DNA from: Curtobacterium sp. VKM Ac-1393
GTDB taxonomy: Bacteria; Actinomycetota; Actinomycetes; Actinomycetales; Microbacteriaceae
Reading direction: 5' to 3'
NCBI RefSeq assembly: GCF_015350995.1
Contig: NZ_JADKRW010000002.1
Location: 124,001-188,000 of the forward strand
Length of the DNA stretch: 64,000 nucleotides
The notes beneath the pieces were generated by a model. It was given only the letters and a program-made list of their open reading frames with translations, was not told the DNA's origin and ran no database searches. This document shows, in pieces, positions 25,492-32,446 of the stretch. Position numbers and translations under genes: made by a program. Within the stretch, counting starts at the first letter, position 1. Every line of letters begins with the position of its first letter.

Positions 25492-26523
25492 ATGGAAACC
25501 CAGTCCGGTGCACGCACCCCCCTCGTCGACCCGTTCGGTCGCGAGGTCGAGGAGTGGCTCCGTGACGCCCCGGCGACGCGCACGCCGTACGTGGCAGACC
25601 TCGTGGTCCCGCCCGTCACCGGCCCCGTGCAGCGCCCCGGCGTCGCGGCGGACGCCACCGACGTCACGGACACGACCAGCGTTGCCCAGACGATCGAGGT
25701 CGCACCGACGCCCGCCGGACCCGCCTTCCGCCGCGACCGCGCCCGGCACGCCGCCGTCTGCGCACCGTCGTTCCCCGAACCGCCGGAGCGCATCGCCCTG
25801 CGCATCGAGGACCTCGCCGTCGAGGTCTCGTCGTCCACCGGCCGCAGCACCATCGAGCGCATCGTCCTGCTCGAGGACGAGGTCCGCCGCCGCGACGAGG
25901 ACCTCGCACGCCTCGCCGCCTGGGAGGCCACCGTCTCCGGTGCCGACGACCCCGAGGTCACCGCCGCCCGCGCCTTCGCCCGGTCGGTCTTCGCGGACCT
26001 GCTCGAGGACGCCGCCGACGAGGCCGACCGTCGCGACCGCGCCGCCGCCCGCCGCGCCGCGACCTCGCCCGTCGCCGTCGTGACCGGAGCAGCGCCCGCT
26101 CCCGCCGTGGTCGCGGTCGCACCGGCGACGGTCTCCGCGCCGGTGACGGTCTCCGCGCCGGCGGCCGACGTCGACGTGGTGACCCCGGCCGTGCAGCTGG
26201 TCACCCCGGAACGTGACGAGCCCGTGCGACCGGTGCTGGGCCGCGCGGCCGTCTCGCCGGTGTCCGCGAACACGCGACCCACCCCGCTCATCCAGCCCGC
26301 CACCGGGCCAACGGTCATCGACCGTGCCGCGTTCGCCGCGGCGCTCACCGCGCACCAGGGCACGACCGCCAGCACGCCCGTCGTCCTGCCGGACGCGGTC
26401 TCGGTGCCCGTCGTCGAGACGGACGCCTCCGCGCACGTCGAGGCCGACACCGACCAGCCGGCCCAGCCGGGCTGGTGGTCGCGACTCGTCGCCGGCCTGC
26501 TCCGTGCGCTCGGTCGCCGCTGA
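25492..26523 (+). CDS. Unrecognised protein, Ala/Val/Pro-rich with coiled-coil segment
   Basis: A 343-aa protein I do not recognise. No signal peptide or clear membrane helix. A polar N-terminus (PLVDPFGREVEEWLRDAP) leads to a charged helical stretch at about 100-190 (IEDLAVEVS, IVLLEDEVRRRDEDLARL, FADLLEDAADEADRRDRAAARRA) likely to form a coiled coil. About 190-320 is a low-complexity Val/Ala/Pro/Thr region. The last residues GWWSRLVAGLLRALGRR form a Trp-containing amphipathic basic helix that could dock on the membrane. Codon use matches the neighbours. ATG supported by a leaderless promoter. Could be a lineage-specific cell-envelope or division accessory protein; that is a guess. Confidence 0.6.
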   Translation: METQSGARTPLVDPFGREVEEWLRDAPATRTPYVADLVVPPVTGPVQRPGVAADATDVTDTTSVAQTIEVAPTPAGPAFRRDRARHAAVCAPSFPEPPERIALRIEDLAVEVSSSTGRSTIERIVLLEDEVRRRDEDLARLAAWEATVSGADDPEVTAARAFARSVFADLLEDAADEADRRDRAAARRAATSPVAVVTGAAPAPAVVAVAPATVSAPVTVSAPAADVDVVTPAVQLVTPERDEPVRPVLGRAAVSPVSANTRPTPLIQPATGPTVIDRAAFAAALTAHQGTTASTPVVLPDAVSVPVVETDASAHVEADTDQPAQPGWWSRLVAGLLRALGRR

Positions 26524-26582
26524 CCGGGAGGCCCGGATCGCCCCGCGCGGACCGGCTGCCGGTCCCGACGCGGTCGCCTCGG

Positions 26583-26588
26583 TAGACT
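26583..26588 (+). promoter_or_regulatory. -10 element, leaderless promoter
   Basis: TAGACT, 6 bases, then the ATG of the Nif3 gene at 26595. Confidence 0.62.
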
Positions 26589-26594
26589 GACCGG

Positions 26595-27440
26595 ATGCCG
26601 ACGCTCCGCGAACTCCAGGCCGTGATCGAAGACCTGTGGCCCGCCGCAGGAGCCGAGTCGTGGGACGCCGTCGGACTCGTGGCGGGTGACCCCGACGCCG
26701 CTGTCGAGCACGTCCACCTGGCCGTCGACGCCGTCCCCGCCACCGCACAGGAGACGGTCGAGCTCGGCGCCGGTCTGCTGCTCACGCACCACCCGCTCCT
26801 GTTGCGCGGCGTGACGACGATCGCCGAGTCGACCTACAAGGGGAGCGTGCTCGCGACCCTCGTGCGCGGCGGCAGTGCCCTGATCGCGGCCCACACCAAC
26901 GCCGACGTCGTCACCACCGGCACCTCGGCGGTGCTCGCCGACCGCATCGGGCTGACCGAGCAACGACCGCTCGACGCCGGAACCGACCCCGCGACGGGCA
27001 TCGGCCGCGTCGGGGTGCTCACCGAGGGCACGACACTCGGTGCACTCGCGCGGAAGCTCGTCGACCTGCTGCCGCCCACCGCCACCGGGGTCCGGGTCTC
27101 CGGTGACTTCGACCAGCCCGTCCGCACGGTGGCGCTCTGTGCGGGCGCCGGGGACTCGCTGCTCGGGCACCCCGCCGTGCTCGCGGCCGACGTCTACATC
27201 ACGAGCGACCTGCGGCACCACCCGGCGTCCGAGTTCCGCGAACAGGCACTGCTCGGCGGCGGACCCGCCCTCATCGACACCTCGCACTGGGCCACCGAGT
27301 GGCTCTGGCTCGACGTCGCCGCCGCGCAACTGCGTCAGGCCACCGGCGTCCGGGTCACCGTGAGCGACCTCCGCACCGACCCGTGGGACTTCGCGGTCCT
27401 GCCGGCGGCCGAACCCACCACCCCCACTGAAGGAGTCTGA
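26595..27440 (+). CDS. Nif3-like dinuclear metal-centre protein
   Basis: A 281-aa Nif3/YbgI-family protein (annotated in databases as GTP cyclohydrolase I type 2 or Nif3-like hexameric protein). Metal-ligand motifs: ESWDAVGLVAGDP, LLLTHHPLLL, AHTNADVV and the C-terminal LIDTSHWATEWLWL. The family forms hexameric rings with a dinuclear metal site; the reaction in bacteria is not settled. Two bases separate it from the CT398-like gene, a pairing conserved in actinobacteria (compare Rv2230c-Rv2229c). Confidence 0.9.
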   Translation: MPTLRELQAVIEDLWPAAGAESWDAVGLVAGDPDAAVEHVHLAVDAVPATAQETVELGAGLLLTHHPLLLRGVTTIAESTYKGSVLATLVRGGSALIAAHTNADVVTTGTSAVLADRIGLTEQRPLDAGTDPATGIGRVGVLTEGTTLGALARKLVDLLPPTATGVRVSGDFDQPVRTVALCAGAGDSLLGHPAVLAADVYITSDLRHHPASEFREQALLGGGPALIDTSHWATEWLWLDVAAAQLRQATGVRVTVSDLRTDPWDFAVLPAAEPTTPTEGV

Positions 27441-27442
27441 CC

Positions 27443-28177
27443 ATGAAGGCAGCACCCGAAGACCAGGTCATCCTCCTCGACGTCCAACGACTCGACAACG
27501 ACGTCACCCGCATCGCGCACCGCATCACGTCGCTGCAGAAGGGCGACCAGCTCACCGGCCTCGGCACCAAGGCCGCCGGGCTCCGCAGTGAGCTCGTCAC
27601 CGCCACGGGGCTGGTCGAGGACGCGGAACGCGAGCTCGCCCGCCTCGAGTCCGACACCGCCACCGCACAGGCCCGGGTCGAGCGCGACACCACGATGCTG
27701 CAGAACGTGTCGAACTCGAAGGACGCAGCCGGGCTGCAGAACGAGCTCGAGTCGTTGCAGCGCCGCATCGGGGGACTCGAGACCGCCGAGCTCGAGGTCA
27801 TGGAGAACCTCGACGGGCTCCGTGCCCGGGTCGGGGACATCGAGGCGCAGCTCGCCGACGTCGAGGCCGCCCGCTCCGGCCTGGTCGCCGAGCGCGACGC
27901 CGAGATCGCACGGCTGTCGTCCGACCGTGCCTCGGCCGAGCAGGCCCGTGCCGACGTGGCTGCGAAGGTCCCAGCCGAACTGCTCGCGCTCTACGACCGG
28001 CAGCGTGCCCGCTACGGCTTCGGGGCGTCGCTGCTGCAGGGCGGGGTGTCGACGGCTTCGGGTGTCGCGCTGAACAACTCCGACCTGCAGGACATCCGGC
28101 GGGCTGCGCCGGACGACGTCGTGCTCTGCCCGGACAGCGACGCGATCCTGGTGCGGACGGCCGAGTCAGGGCTGTAG
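27443..28177 (+). CDS. CT398-like coiled-coil protein with degenerate zinc ribbon
   Basis: A 244-aa protein. Residues 1 to about 180 are a long coiled coil (ERELARLESDTATAQARVERD, QNELESLQRRIGGLETAELEVMENL). The C-terminus aligns with the zf-RING_7/CT398 family, which normally carries four zinc cysteines. Here only one cysteine remains (VVLCPDSDAILVRTAESGL); the first pair is replaced in GVALNNSDLQDIRR. The tail ILVRTAESGL is otherwise conserved. Family function is uncertain; it usually sits next to Nif3. Loss of the zinc ligands means that the domain probably no longer binds zinc. Confidence 0.85.
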   Translation: MKAAPEDQVILLDVQRLDNDVTRIAHRITSLQKGDQLTGLGTKAAGLRSELVTATGLVEDAERELARLESDTATAQARVERDTTMLQNVSNSKDAAGLQNELESLQRRIGGLETAELEVMENLDGLRARVGDIEAQLADVEAARSGLVAERDAEIARLSSDRASAEQARADVAAKVPAELLALYDRQRARYGFGASLLQGGVSTASGVALNNSDLQDIRRAAPDDVVLCPDSDAILVRTAESGL

Positions 28178-28194
28178 CGCGCCGCGGCGGTCGC

Positions 28195-28304
28195 ACGGTG
28201 CGAGGGGCCCGTCCGGTGCGAGCCCGGCACGGTGAGAGGAGCCCGTCCGGTGCGAGGTTCCGTACTCGGTGAGAGGCGCCCGACGCCGCAAGGAGTACGG
28301 AACC
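28195..28304. repeat. GTGCGAGG-type repeats and 12-bp inverted repeat
   Basis: Several CACGGTGCGAGG or CCGGTGCGAG units occur between the CT398-like gene and rnpB. A perfect 12-bp inverted repeat GGTTCCGTACTC (28256-28267) / GAGTACGGAACC (28293-28304) is flanked by GTGC and GCAC. The same core recurs at 42.8-43.1 kb. Confidence 0.75.
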
Positions 28305-28316
28305 CCGCACGGAATC

Positions 28317-28348
28317 GTCCGCTCCTCGCACGGTGCGAGGGAGCGGAC
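28317..28348 (-). terminator. Hairpin following rnpB
   Basis: Stem GTCCGCTCC(T)CGCAC against GTGCGAGGGAGCGGAC with one bulge, starting 13 bases past the predicted rnpB 3' end on the minus strand. No T-run. It is also a copy of the CGCACGGTGCGAGG repeat. Confidence 0.6.
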
Positions 28349-28361
28349 GACGAGCAGTGGG

Positions 28362-28729
28362 GCGAATGGGCCGGCCGTACGCCGGGTTCTGTCCCGCCGC
28401 TTGCACGGCGGTGACGGCCATCTCTCTCGGACCGACGTTGCCGTCGGCCTCCAGCGGTCTACCCGAGGACTCGGCGAGCAGCCTCAGCGTCCTCTGTCTG
28501 ACCTTGCTCCGGGCGAGGTTTACCGAGCGGATCCGGTCACCCGGACCCCTGGTGGTCTCTTACACCACCGTTTCACCCTTACCGACGTCGCCGCCGGCGG
28601 TCTGCTTTCTGTGGCACTGTCTCGCGGATTGCTCCGGGTGGGTGTTACCCACCGCCCTGCTCTGTGGAGCCCGGACGTTCCTCGGCACTCCCGGGGGAGT
28701 GACGCGACCGTCTCACCGACCCATTCGCT
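28362..28729 (-). ncRNA. rnpB: RNase P RNA (class A)
   Basis: About 368 nt on the minus strand. The P1 helix is GCGAATGGG (5' end, 28728-28720) with CCCATTCGC (3' end, 28370-28362). The conserved cores are visible in order: GAGGAACGTCCGGGCTCCA, CAGAGCAGG, GGTAAGGGTGAAACGGTG, GGTAAACC, and the 3' CAGAACCCGGCGTA. This is the catalytic RNA that matures tRNA 5' ends. A TAGACT -10 lies 6 bases before the predicted 5' end. Exact ends are from helix P1 and could be off by a few bases. Confidence 0.93.
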
Positions 28730-28735
28730 GCGAGG

Positions 28736-28741
28736 AGTCTA
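28736..28741 (-). promoter_or_regulatory. -10 element of rnpB
   Basis: TAGACT on the minus strand; 6 bases further gives the start of helix P1. Confidence 0.65.
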
Positions 28742-28773
28742 CCGGCTGCCGGCCCCCGCCCGCCCCGCCCACC

Positions 28774-28863
28774 CCGAGGTTCCGAAATCTCGGCATGTCG
28801 GAGCGTGCGGGGGCCTTCCGTGGAACCTCGGCGTACGAACGACGGCGAGTCGTGGAACCTCGG
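28774..28863. repeat. Three GGAACCTCGG copies between rnpB and ppgK
   Basis: CCGAGGTTCC at 28774-28783 (inverted), GGAACCTCGG at 28822-28831 and 28854-28863. The core overlaps that of the CGAGGTTC repeats on the other side of rnpB. The rest of the 239-base gap is GC-rich and shows no gene. Confidence 0.65.
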
Positions 28864-28968
28864 CGCCCGCGCTCGGGCGCGTCGAAGCGACCAACACCGC
28901 ACCGTGCGGGCCGGGGCCGGGGCCGGGGCCGCGGATCGGGCTCGGCTCGGTCTCGAGCGGACCGTGCG

Positions 28969-29718
28969 TCAGGCGCTGCGGGCAGCCAGGGTCGCGGCGC
29001 CGATGATGCCGGCGTTGTTGCGCAGGGTCGCGGGGATGATCTCCGCCTGCAGGTCGAGCAGCGGCAGGAACTCCTCGTACTGCTTGGACACGCCTCCGCC
29101 GACGACGAACAGCTCGGGGGAGAGCAACGCCTCGAGCGTCGAGTAGTAGGTCTGCAGACGCTTCGCCCAGTGCTTCCACGACAGGTCGTCGCGCTCCTTG
29201 GCAGCGAACGAGGCCCGCGACTCGGCGTCGTGGCCGTCGATCTCGAGGTGCCCCAGCTCCGAGTTGACGATGAGCACACCGTCGTTGATGAGCGCGCTGC
29301 CGATGCCGGTGCCGAGCGTCGTGACGATCACCAGGCCGTCCTTGCCCTTCGCCGCACCGAACTGCTGCTCGGCGAACCCGGCGGCGTCGGCGTCGTTCAC
29401 GAAGTGGATGGAACGGCCGAGCTCCTTCTCGAACAGCGCCTCGGCTTCGAAGCCGATCCACTTCTTCGAGACGTTCGCGGCCGACATCGTCTTGCCGTCG
29501 CGCACGATCGCCGGGAAGCACACGCCCACGGGCACGTCCGCCGACGGAGCGAGCTCGGCGACGATCTCCTTGACGACGGCGGTGATGTCGTGGGGCTTCC
29601 CGCCTTCCGGGGTGGCCTTCTTGATGCGGTCCGTGGTGAGTTCACCGGACGCGACGTCGACGATCGCGCCCTTGATGCCCGTACCACCGATGTCGACGCC
29701 GACTGCGAGGGAGGTCAT
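28969..29718 (-). CDS. ppgK: Polyphosphate glucokinase (ROK family)
   Basis: A 249-aa ROK-family kinase. N-terminal phosphate loop GVDIGGTGIKGAIVDV; sugar site FVNDADAAGFAEQQFGAAKG; LGTGIGSALINDG; NSELGHLEIDGHDAE; no CXCGXXGC zinc motif, in line with PpgK rather than glucokinases of the ROK repressor type. Actinobacterial PpgK phosphorylates glucose with polyphosphate (and ATP in some). ATG with GAAAGG about 8 bases upstream. Transcribed after map in the same direction with 76 bases between. Confidence 0.92.
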   Translation of the reverse strand: MTSLAVGVDIGGTGIKGAIVDVASGELTTDRIKKATPEGGKPHDITAVVKEIVAELAPSADVPVGVCFPAIVRDGKTMSAANVSKKWIGFEAEALFEKELGRSIHFVNDADAAGFAEQQFGAAKGKDGLVIVTTLGTGIGSALINDGVLIVNSELGHLEIDGHDAESRASFAAKERDDLSWKHWAKRLQTYYSTLEALLSPELFVVGGGVSKQYEEFLPLLDLQAEIIPATLRNNAGIIGAATLAARSA

Positions 29719-29794
29719 GAGGTTGTCGTGCCTTTCGGTTGCCTGCCGGAGGTGTCCGGTCAGGAAGAGGGTTCCGCCAGGAAGACGGATCCGG

Positions 29795-30658
29795 TCAGGA
29801 GACGGTGAGGAGCTCCGCGCCGCGTTCGGTGACGACGAGGGTGTGCTCGAACTGCGCGGTCCACGACTTGTCGCGCGTCGAGACCGTCCAGTCGTCGGAC
29901 CAGATGTCGGCCTCGATCCCGCCGAGGGTCAACATGGGCTCGATGGTGAACACCATGCCCTGTTCGATGACGTCGTCGTACTGCGGCGCGTCGTAGTGCG
30001 GGATGATCAGGCCGGAGTGGAAGGCACGACCGACACCGTGGCCGGTGTAGTCGCGGACGACGCCGTACCCGAAGCGCTTGGCGTACGCCTCGATCGCGCG
30101 GCCGATCACGTTCACCTGGCGGCCGGGGGCGACGGCCTTGATGCCGCGTCGGAGTGCCTCTTCCGTGCGCGTGACCAGGTCCGACACTTCTTGCGACGCC
30201 TGACCGACGACGAAGGTGCGGTTCGTGTCGCCGTGCATCCCGTCCTTGTAGGCGGTGATGTCGATGTTGACGAGGTCGCCCTCCTGCAGGACGGTGTCGT
30301 CGGGGATCCCGTGGCAGATGACCTCGTTGAGGCTGGAGCACAGCGACTTCGGGTAGCCGCGGTAGCCGAGCGTCGACGGGTAGGCGCCGTGCGCGACGAC
30401 GAAGTCGTGGCCGATGCGGTCGAGTTCGTCGGTGGTCACACCCGGACGGATCGCCGCACCCACGGCGTCGATGGCCTGCGAGGCGATGCGGCCGGCGGTA
30501 CGGATGCGCTCGACCTCTTCGGGCGTGTACGTGTCACCGAGGCCGTGCTCGTGCGGTTCGACCTTGCCGACGTACTCCGGACGCTCGATGTCCTTCGGGA
30601 CGGTCCGGAGCGGGGAGACGCGGCCGGCAGTCAGGTGTCCGTGTTCGTCCCGGGGCAT
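29795..30658 (-). CDS. map: Methionine aminopeptidase, type I
   Basis: A 287-aa MetAP that removes initiator Met. Metal ligands are visible: Asp in NIDITAYKDGMHGDTNR (two Asp), His in TGHGVGRAFH, Glu in FTIEPML and Glu in AQFEHTLVV. The N-terminal ~35 residues (PRDEHGHLTAGRVSPLRTVPKDIERPEYVGK in part) form the Pro-rich extension typical of actinobacterial MapB. I use the ATG at 30658, 7 bases from a TAGAGT -10; an upstream in-frame ATG would add 13 Arg/Ala-rich residues. Many proteins here start leaderless, making N-terminal processing by this enzyme general. Confidence 0.94.
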   Translation of the reverse strand: MPRDEHGHLTAGRVSPLRTVPKDIERPEYVGKVEPHEHGLGDTYTPEEVERIRTAGRIASQAIDAVGAAIRPGVTTDELDRIGHDFVVAHGAYPSTLGYRGYPKSLCSSLNEVICHGIPDDTVLQEGDLVNIDITAYKDGMHGDTNRTFVVGQASQEVSDLVTRTEEALRRGIKAVAPGRQVNVIGRAIEAYAKRFGYGVVRDYTGHGVGRAFHSGLIIPHYDAPQYDDVIEQGMVFTIEPMLTLGGIEADIWSDDWTVSTRDKSWTAQFEHTLVVTERGAELLTVS

Positions 30659-30665
30659 GCCGACC

Positions 30666-30671
30666 ACTCTA
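30666..30671 (-). promoter_or_regulatory. -10 element of map (leaderless)
   Basis: TAGAGT on the minus strand, 7 bases before the map ATG. Confidence 0.58.
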
Positions 30672-30734
30672 GCCGCGGCGCGACGCGCCGAGCGCAACCG
30701 CCCGACGGTGCGGCCCGACGGGGTGGGCGTGACC

Positions 30735-30783
30735 GCCTGGAGGCCCGGTGCCGGTCCGGCGGGCCGGCACCGGGCCTCCAGGC
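30735..30783. repeat. 20-bp perfect palindrome between divergent promoters
   Basis: Perfect 20-bp stem (30735-30754 / 30764-30783), loop 9 bases; the arms contain GGAGGCCCGGTGCC. It lies between the map promoter and the promoter of the rightward 59-aa gene, so it terminates neither. Same core as 56084-56123. Confidence 0.8.
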
Positions 30784-30794
30784 CGTCACCTGGG

Positions 30795-30800
30795 TACGGT
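30795..30800 (+). promoter_or_regulatory. -10 element, leaderless promoter
   Basis: TACGGT, 7 bases, then the ATG at 30808. Confidence 0.55.
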
Positions 30801-30807
30801 GGGCGAC

Positions 30808-30987
30808 ATGAGCGACGAACGCATCGAGTCCCAGTGGTGGTTCAACGACAAGACCGGCCAGGTCGAGCAGGGTCCGCAGTCCGCGCAGCGCGACCGCATC
30901 GGCCCGTTCGACACCCGCGAGGACGCCCAGCACGCGCTGGACCGCATCGCGGCGAACAACGAGAAGTGGGACGCCGAGGACCGGTGA
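30808..30987 (+). CDS. Small SPOR-like protein
   Basis: A 59-aa acidic protein. The sequence ESQWWFNDKTGQVEQGPQS, RIGPFDTREDAQHALDRI and NNEKWDAEDR matches short actinobacterial proteins annotated as SPOR domain-containing: an aromatic strand, then GPFDTREDAQ.AL. No membrane segment. ATG fixed by a leaderless promoter. It lies just upstream of glnA2, in the same direction. Function unknown; the SPOR-like fold suggests a binding rather than a catalytic role. Confidence 0.8.
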   Translation: MSDERIESQWWFNDKTGQVEQGPQSAQRDRIGPFDTREDAQHALDRIAANNEKWDAEDR

Positions 30988-31095
30988 CGCGGACACGCGC
31001 CCCGGCGGCGCGTCGCACGCCCCCGCGCACGGCACCGGACCACTAGCCTGGGACGAGGCCCGCCCACGGCCACCCGATACACGGAAAGGTCGTGC

Positions 31096-32433
31096 ATGGA
31101 CAAGCAGACGGACTTCGTGCTCCGCACCATCGAGGAGCGCGGCATCAAGTTCATCCGACTCTGGTTCACGGACGTCATCGGGACGCTGAAGTCGGTGGCG
31201 ATCGCCCCGGCCGAGGTCGAGGGCGCGTTCGCCGAGGGCATCGGGTTCGACGGCTCCGCGATCGAGGGGCTGTCCCGTTCGTACGAGGCCGACGTGCTGG
31301 CGCACCCGGACCCCTCGACGTTCCAGATCCTGCCGTGGCGGGGCGAGGTCGACCCGACCGCGCGGATGTTCTGCGACATCACGACGCCGGACGGCCAGCC
31401 CGCCGTCGCCGACCCGCGCAACGTGCTCAAGCGCACGCTGGCGCGGGCGAGCGAGCGCGGCTTCACGTTCTACACGCACCCCGAGATCGAGTTCTACCTG
31501 CTCAAGAGCCGTGAGTGGAAGGACGGCGGCCCGCAGCCCGTCGACCAGGCCGGCTACTTCGACAACGTCCCCGGTGGCAGCGCGCACGACTTCCGTCGCC
31601 GCTCGGTCCGGATGCTCGAGGACCTCGGCATCTCGGTGGAGTTCAGCCACCACGAGGCCGGCCCGGGCCAGAACGAGATCGACCTCCGCTACGCGGACGC
31701 CCTGACGATGGCGGACAACATCATGACCTTCCGCACGGTGGTCAAGGAGGTCGCGATCGAGCAGGGCGTGTACGCCACGTTCATGCCGAAGCCGATCTCC
31801 GGCCAGCCGGGCTCGGGCATGCACACGCACGTCTCGCTGTTCGAGGGCGACCAGAACGCGTTCTACGAGGCCGGCGGCGAGTACCAGCTGTCGCGGACCG
31901 CCAAACACTTCATCGCCGGTGTGCTCAAGCACGCACCGGAGATCACCGCGGTGACGAACCAGTTCGTCAACTCGTACAAGCGGCTCTGGGGTGGCGACGA
32001 GGCCCCGTCCTTCGTGACGTGGGGGCACAACAACCGCTCAGCGCTCGTGCGCGTGCCGCTGTACAAGCCCAACAAGGGCCAGTCCTCGCGCATCGAGTAC
32101 CGCGGCATCGACTCGGCGGCGAACCCGTACCTGGCGTACTCGCTGCTGCTCGCGGCCGGTCTCAAGGGCATCGAGGAAGAGTACGAACTGCCGGCCGAGG
32201 CCGAGCACGACGTCTGGAGCCTGACGGACGCCGAGCGCCGTGCCCTCGGGTACAGCCAGCTCCCGTCGAGCCTCGACCACGCCCTGAGCCTGATGGAGGA
32301 CTCGGAACTCGTGGCCGAGACGCTGGGGGAGCACGTGTTCAACTTCGTGCTGCTCAACAAGCGCCAGGAGTGGAAGCGGTACCGCGACCAGGTCACGCCC
32401 TTCGAGCTCGACACCAACCTCGGCGCCCTCTGA
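31096..32433 (+). CDS. glnA2: Glutamine synthetase, GlnA2-type (GSI-alpha)
   Basis: A 445-aa glutamine synthetase. Motifs: IGFDGSAIEGLSRSYEADV, FYTHPEIEFYLL, HHEAGPGQNEIDLRYADAL, FMPKPISGQPGSGMHTHVSL and NNRSALVRVPLYKPN. It is shorter than the second enzyme in this window, and the canonical adenylylation tyrosine context is not conserved (the segment reads EYELPAEAEHDVW). It is therefore likely an alpha-type enzyme not controlled by GlnE. A TAGCCT -10 at 31044-31049 and an AAAGG ribosome site before ATG fit a normal leader. glnE follows after 13 bases, as in Mycobacterium (Rv2222c-Rv2221c). Confidence 0.93.
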   Translation: MDKQTDFVLRTIEERGIKFIRLWFTDVIGTLKSVAIAPAEVEGAFAEGIGFDGSAIEGLSRSYEADVLAHPDPSTFQILPWRGEVDPTARMFCDITTPDGQPAVADPRNVLKRTLARASERGFTFYTHPEIEFYLLKSREWKDGGPQPVDQAGYFDNVPGGSAHDFRRRSVRMLEDLGISVEFSHHEAGPGQNEIDLRYADALTMADNIMTFRTVVKEVAIEQGVYATFMPKPISGQPGSGMHTHVSLFEGDQNAFYEAGGEYQLSRTAKHFIAGVLKHAPEITAVTNQFVNSYKRLWGGDEAPSFVTWGHNNRSALVRVPLYKPNKGQSSRIEYRGIDSAANPYLAYSLLLAAGLKGIEEEYELPAEAEHDVWSLTDAERRALGYSQLPSSLDHALSLMEDSELVAETLGEHVFNFVLLNKRQEWKRYRDQVTPFELDTNLGAL

Positions 32434-32446
32434 GCGAGCGCACCAC

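Noticed and set aside
28232..29006. Short open frames across rnpB
   Set aside because: The region folds as RNase P RNA; predicted peptides have no family resemblance.
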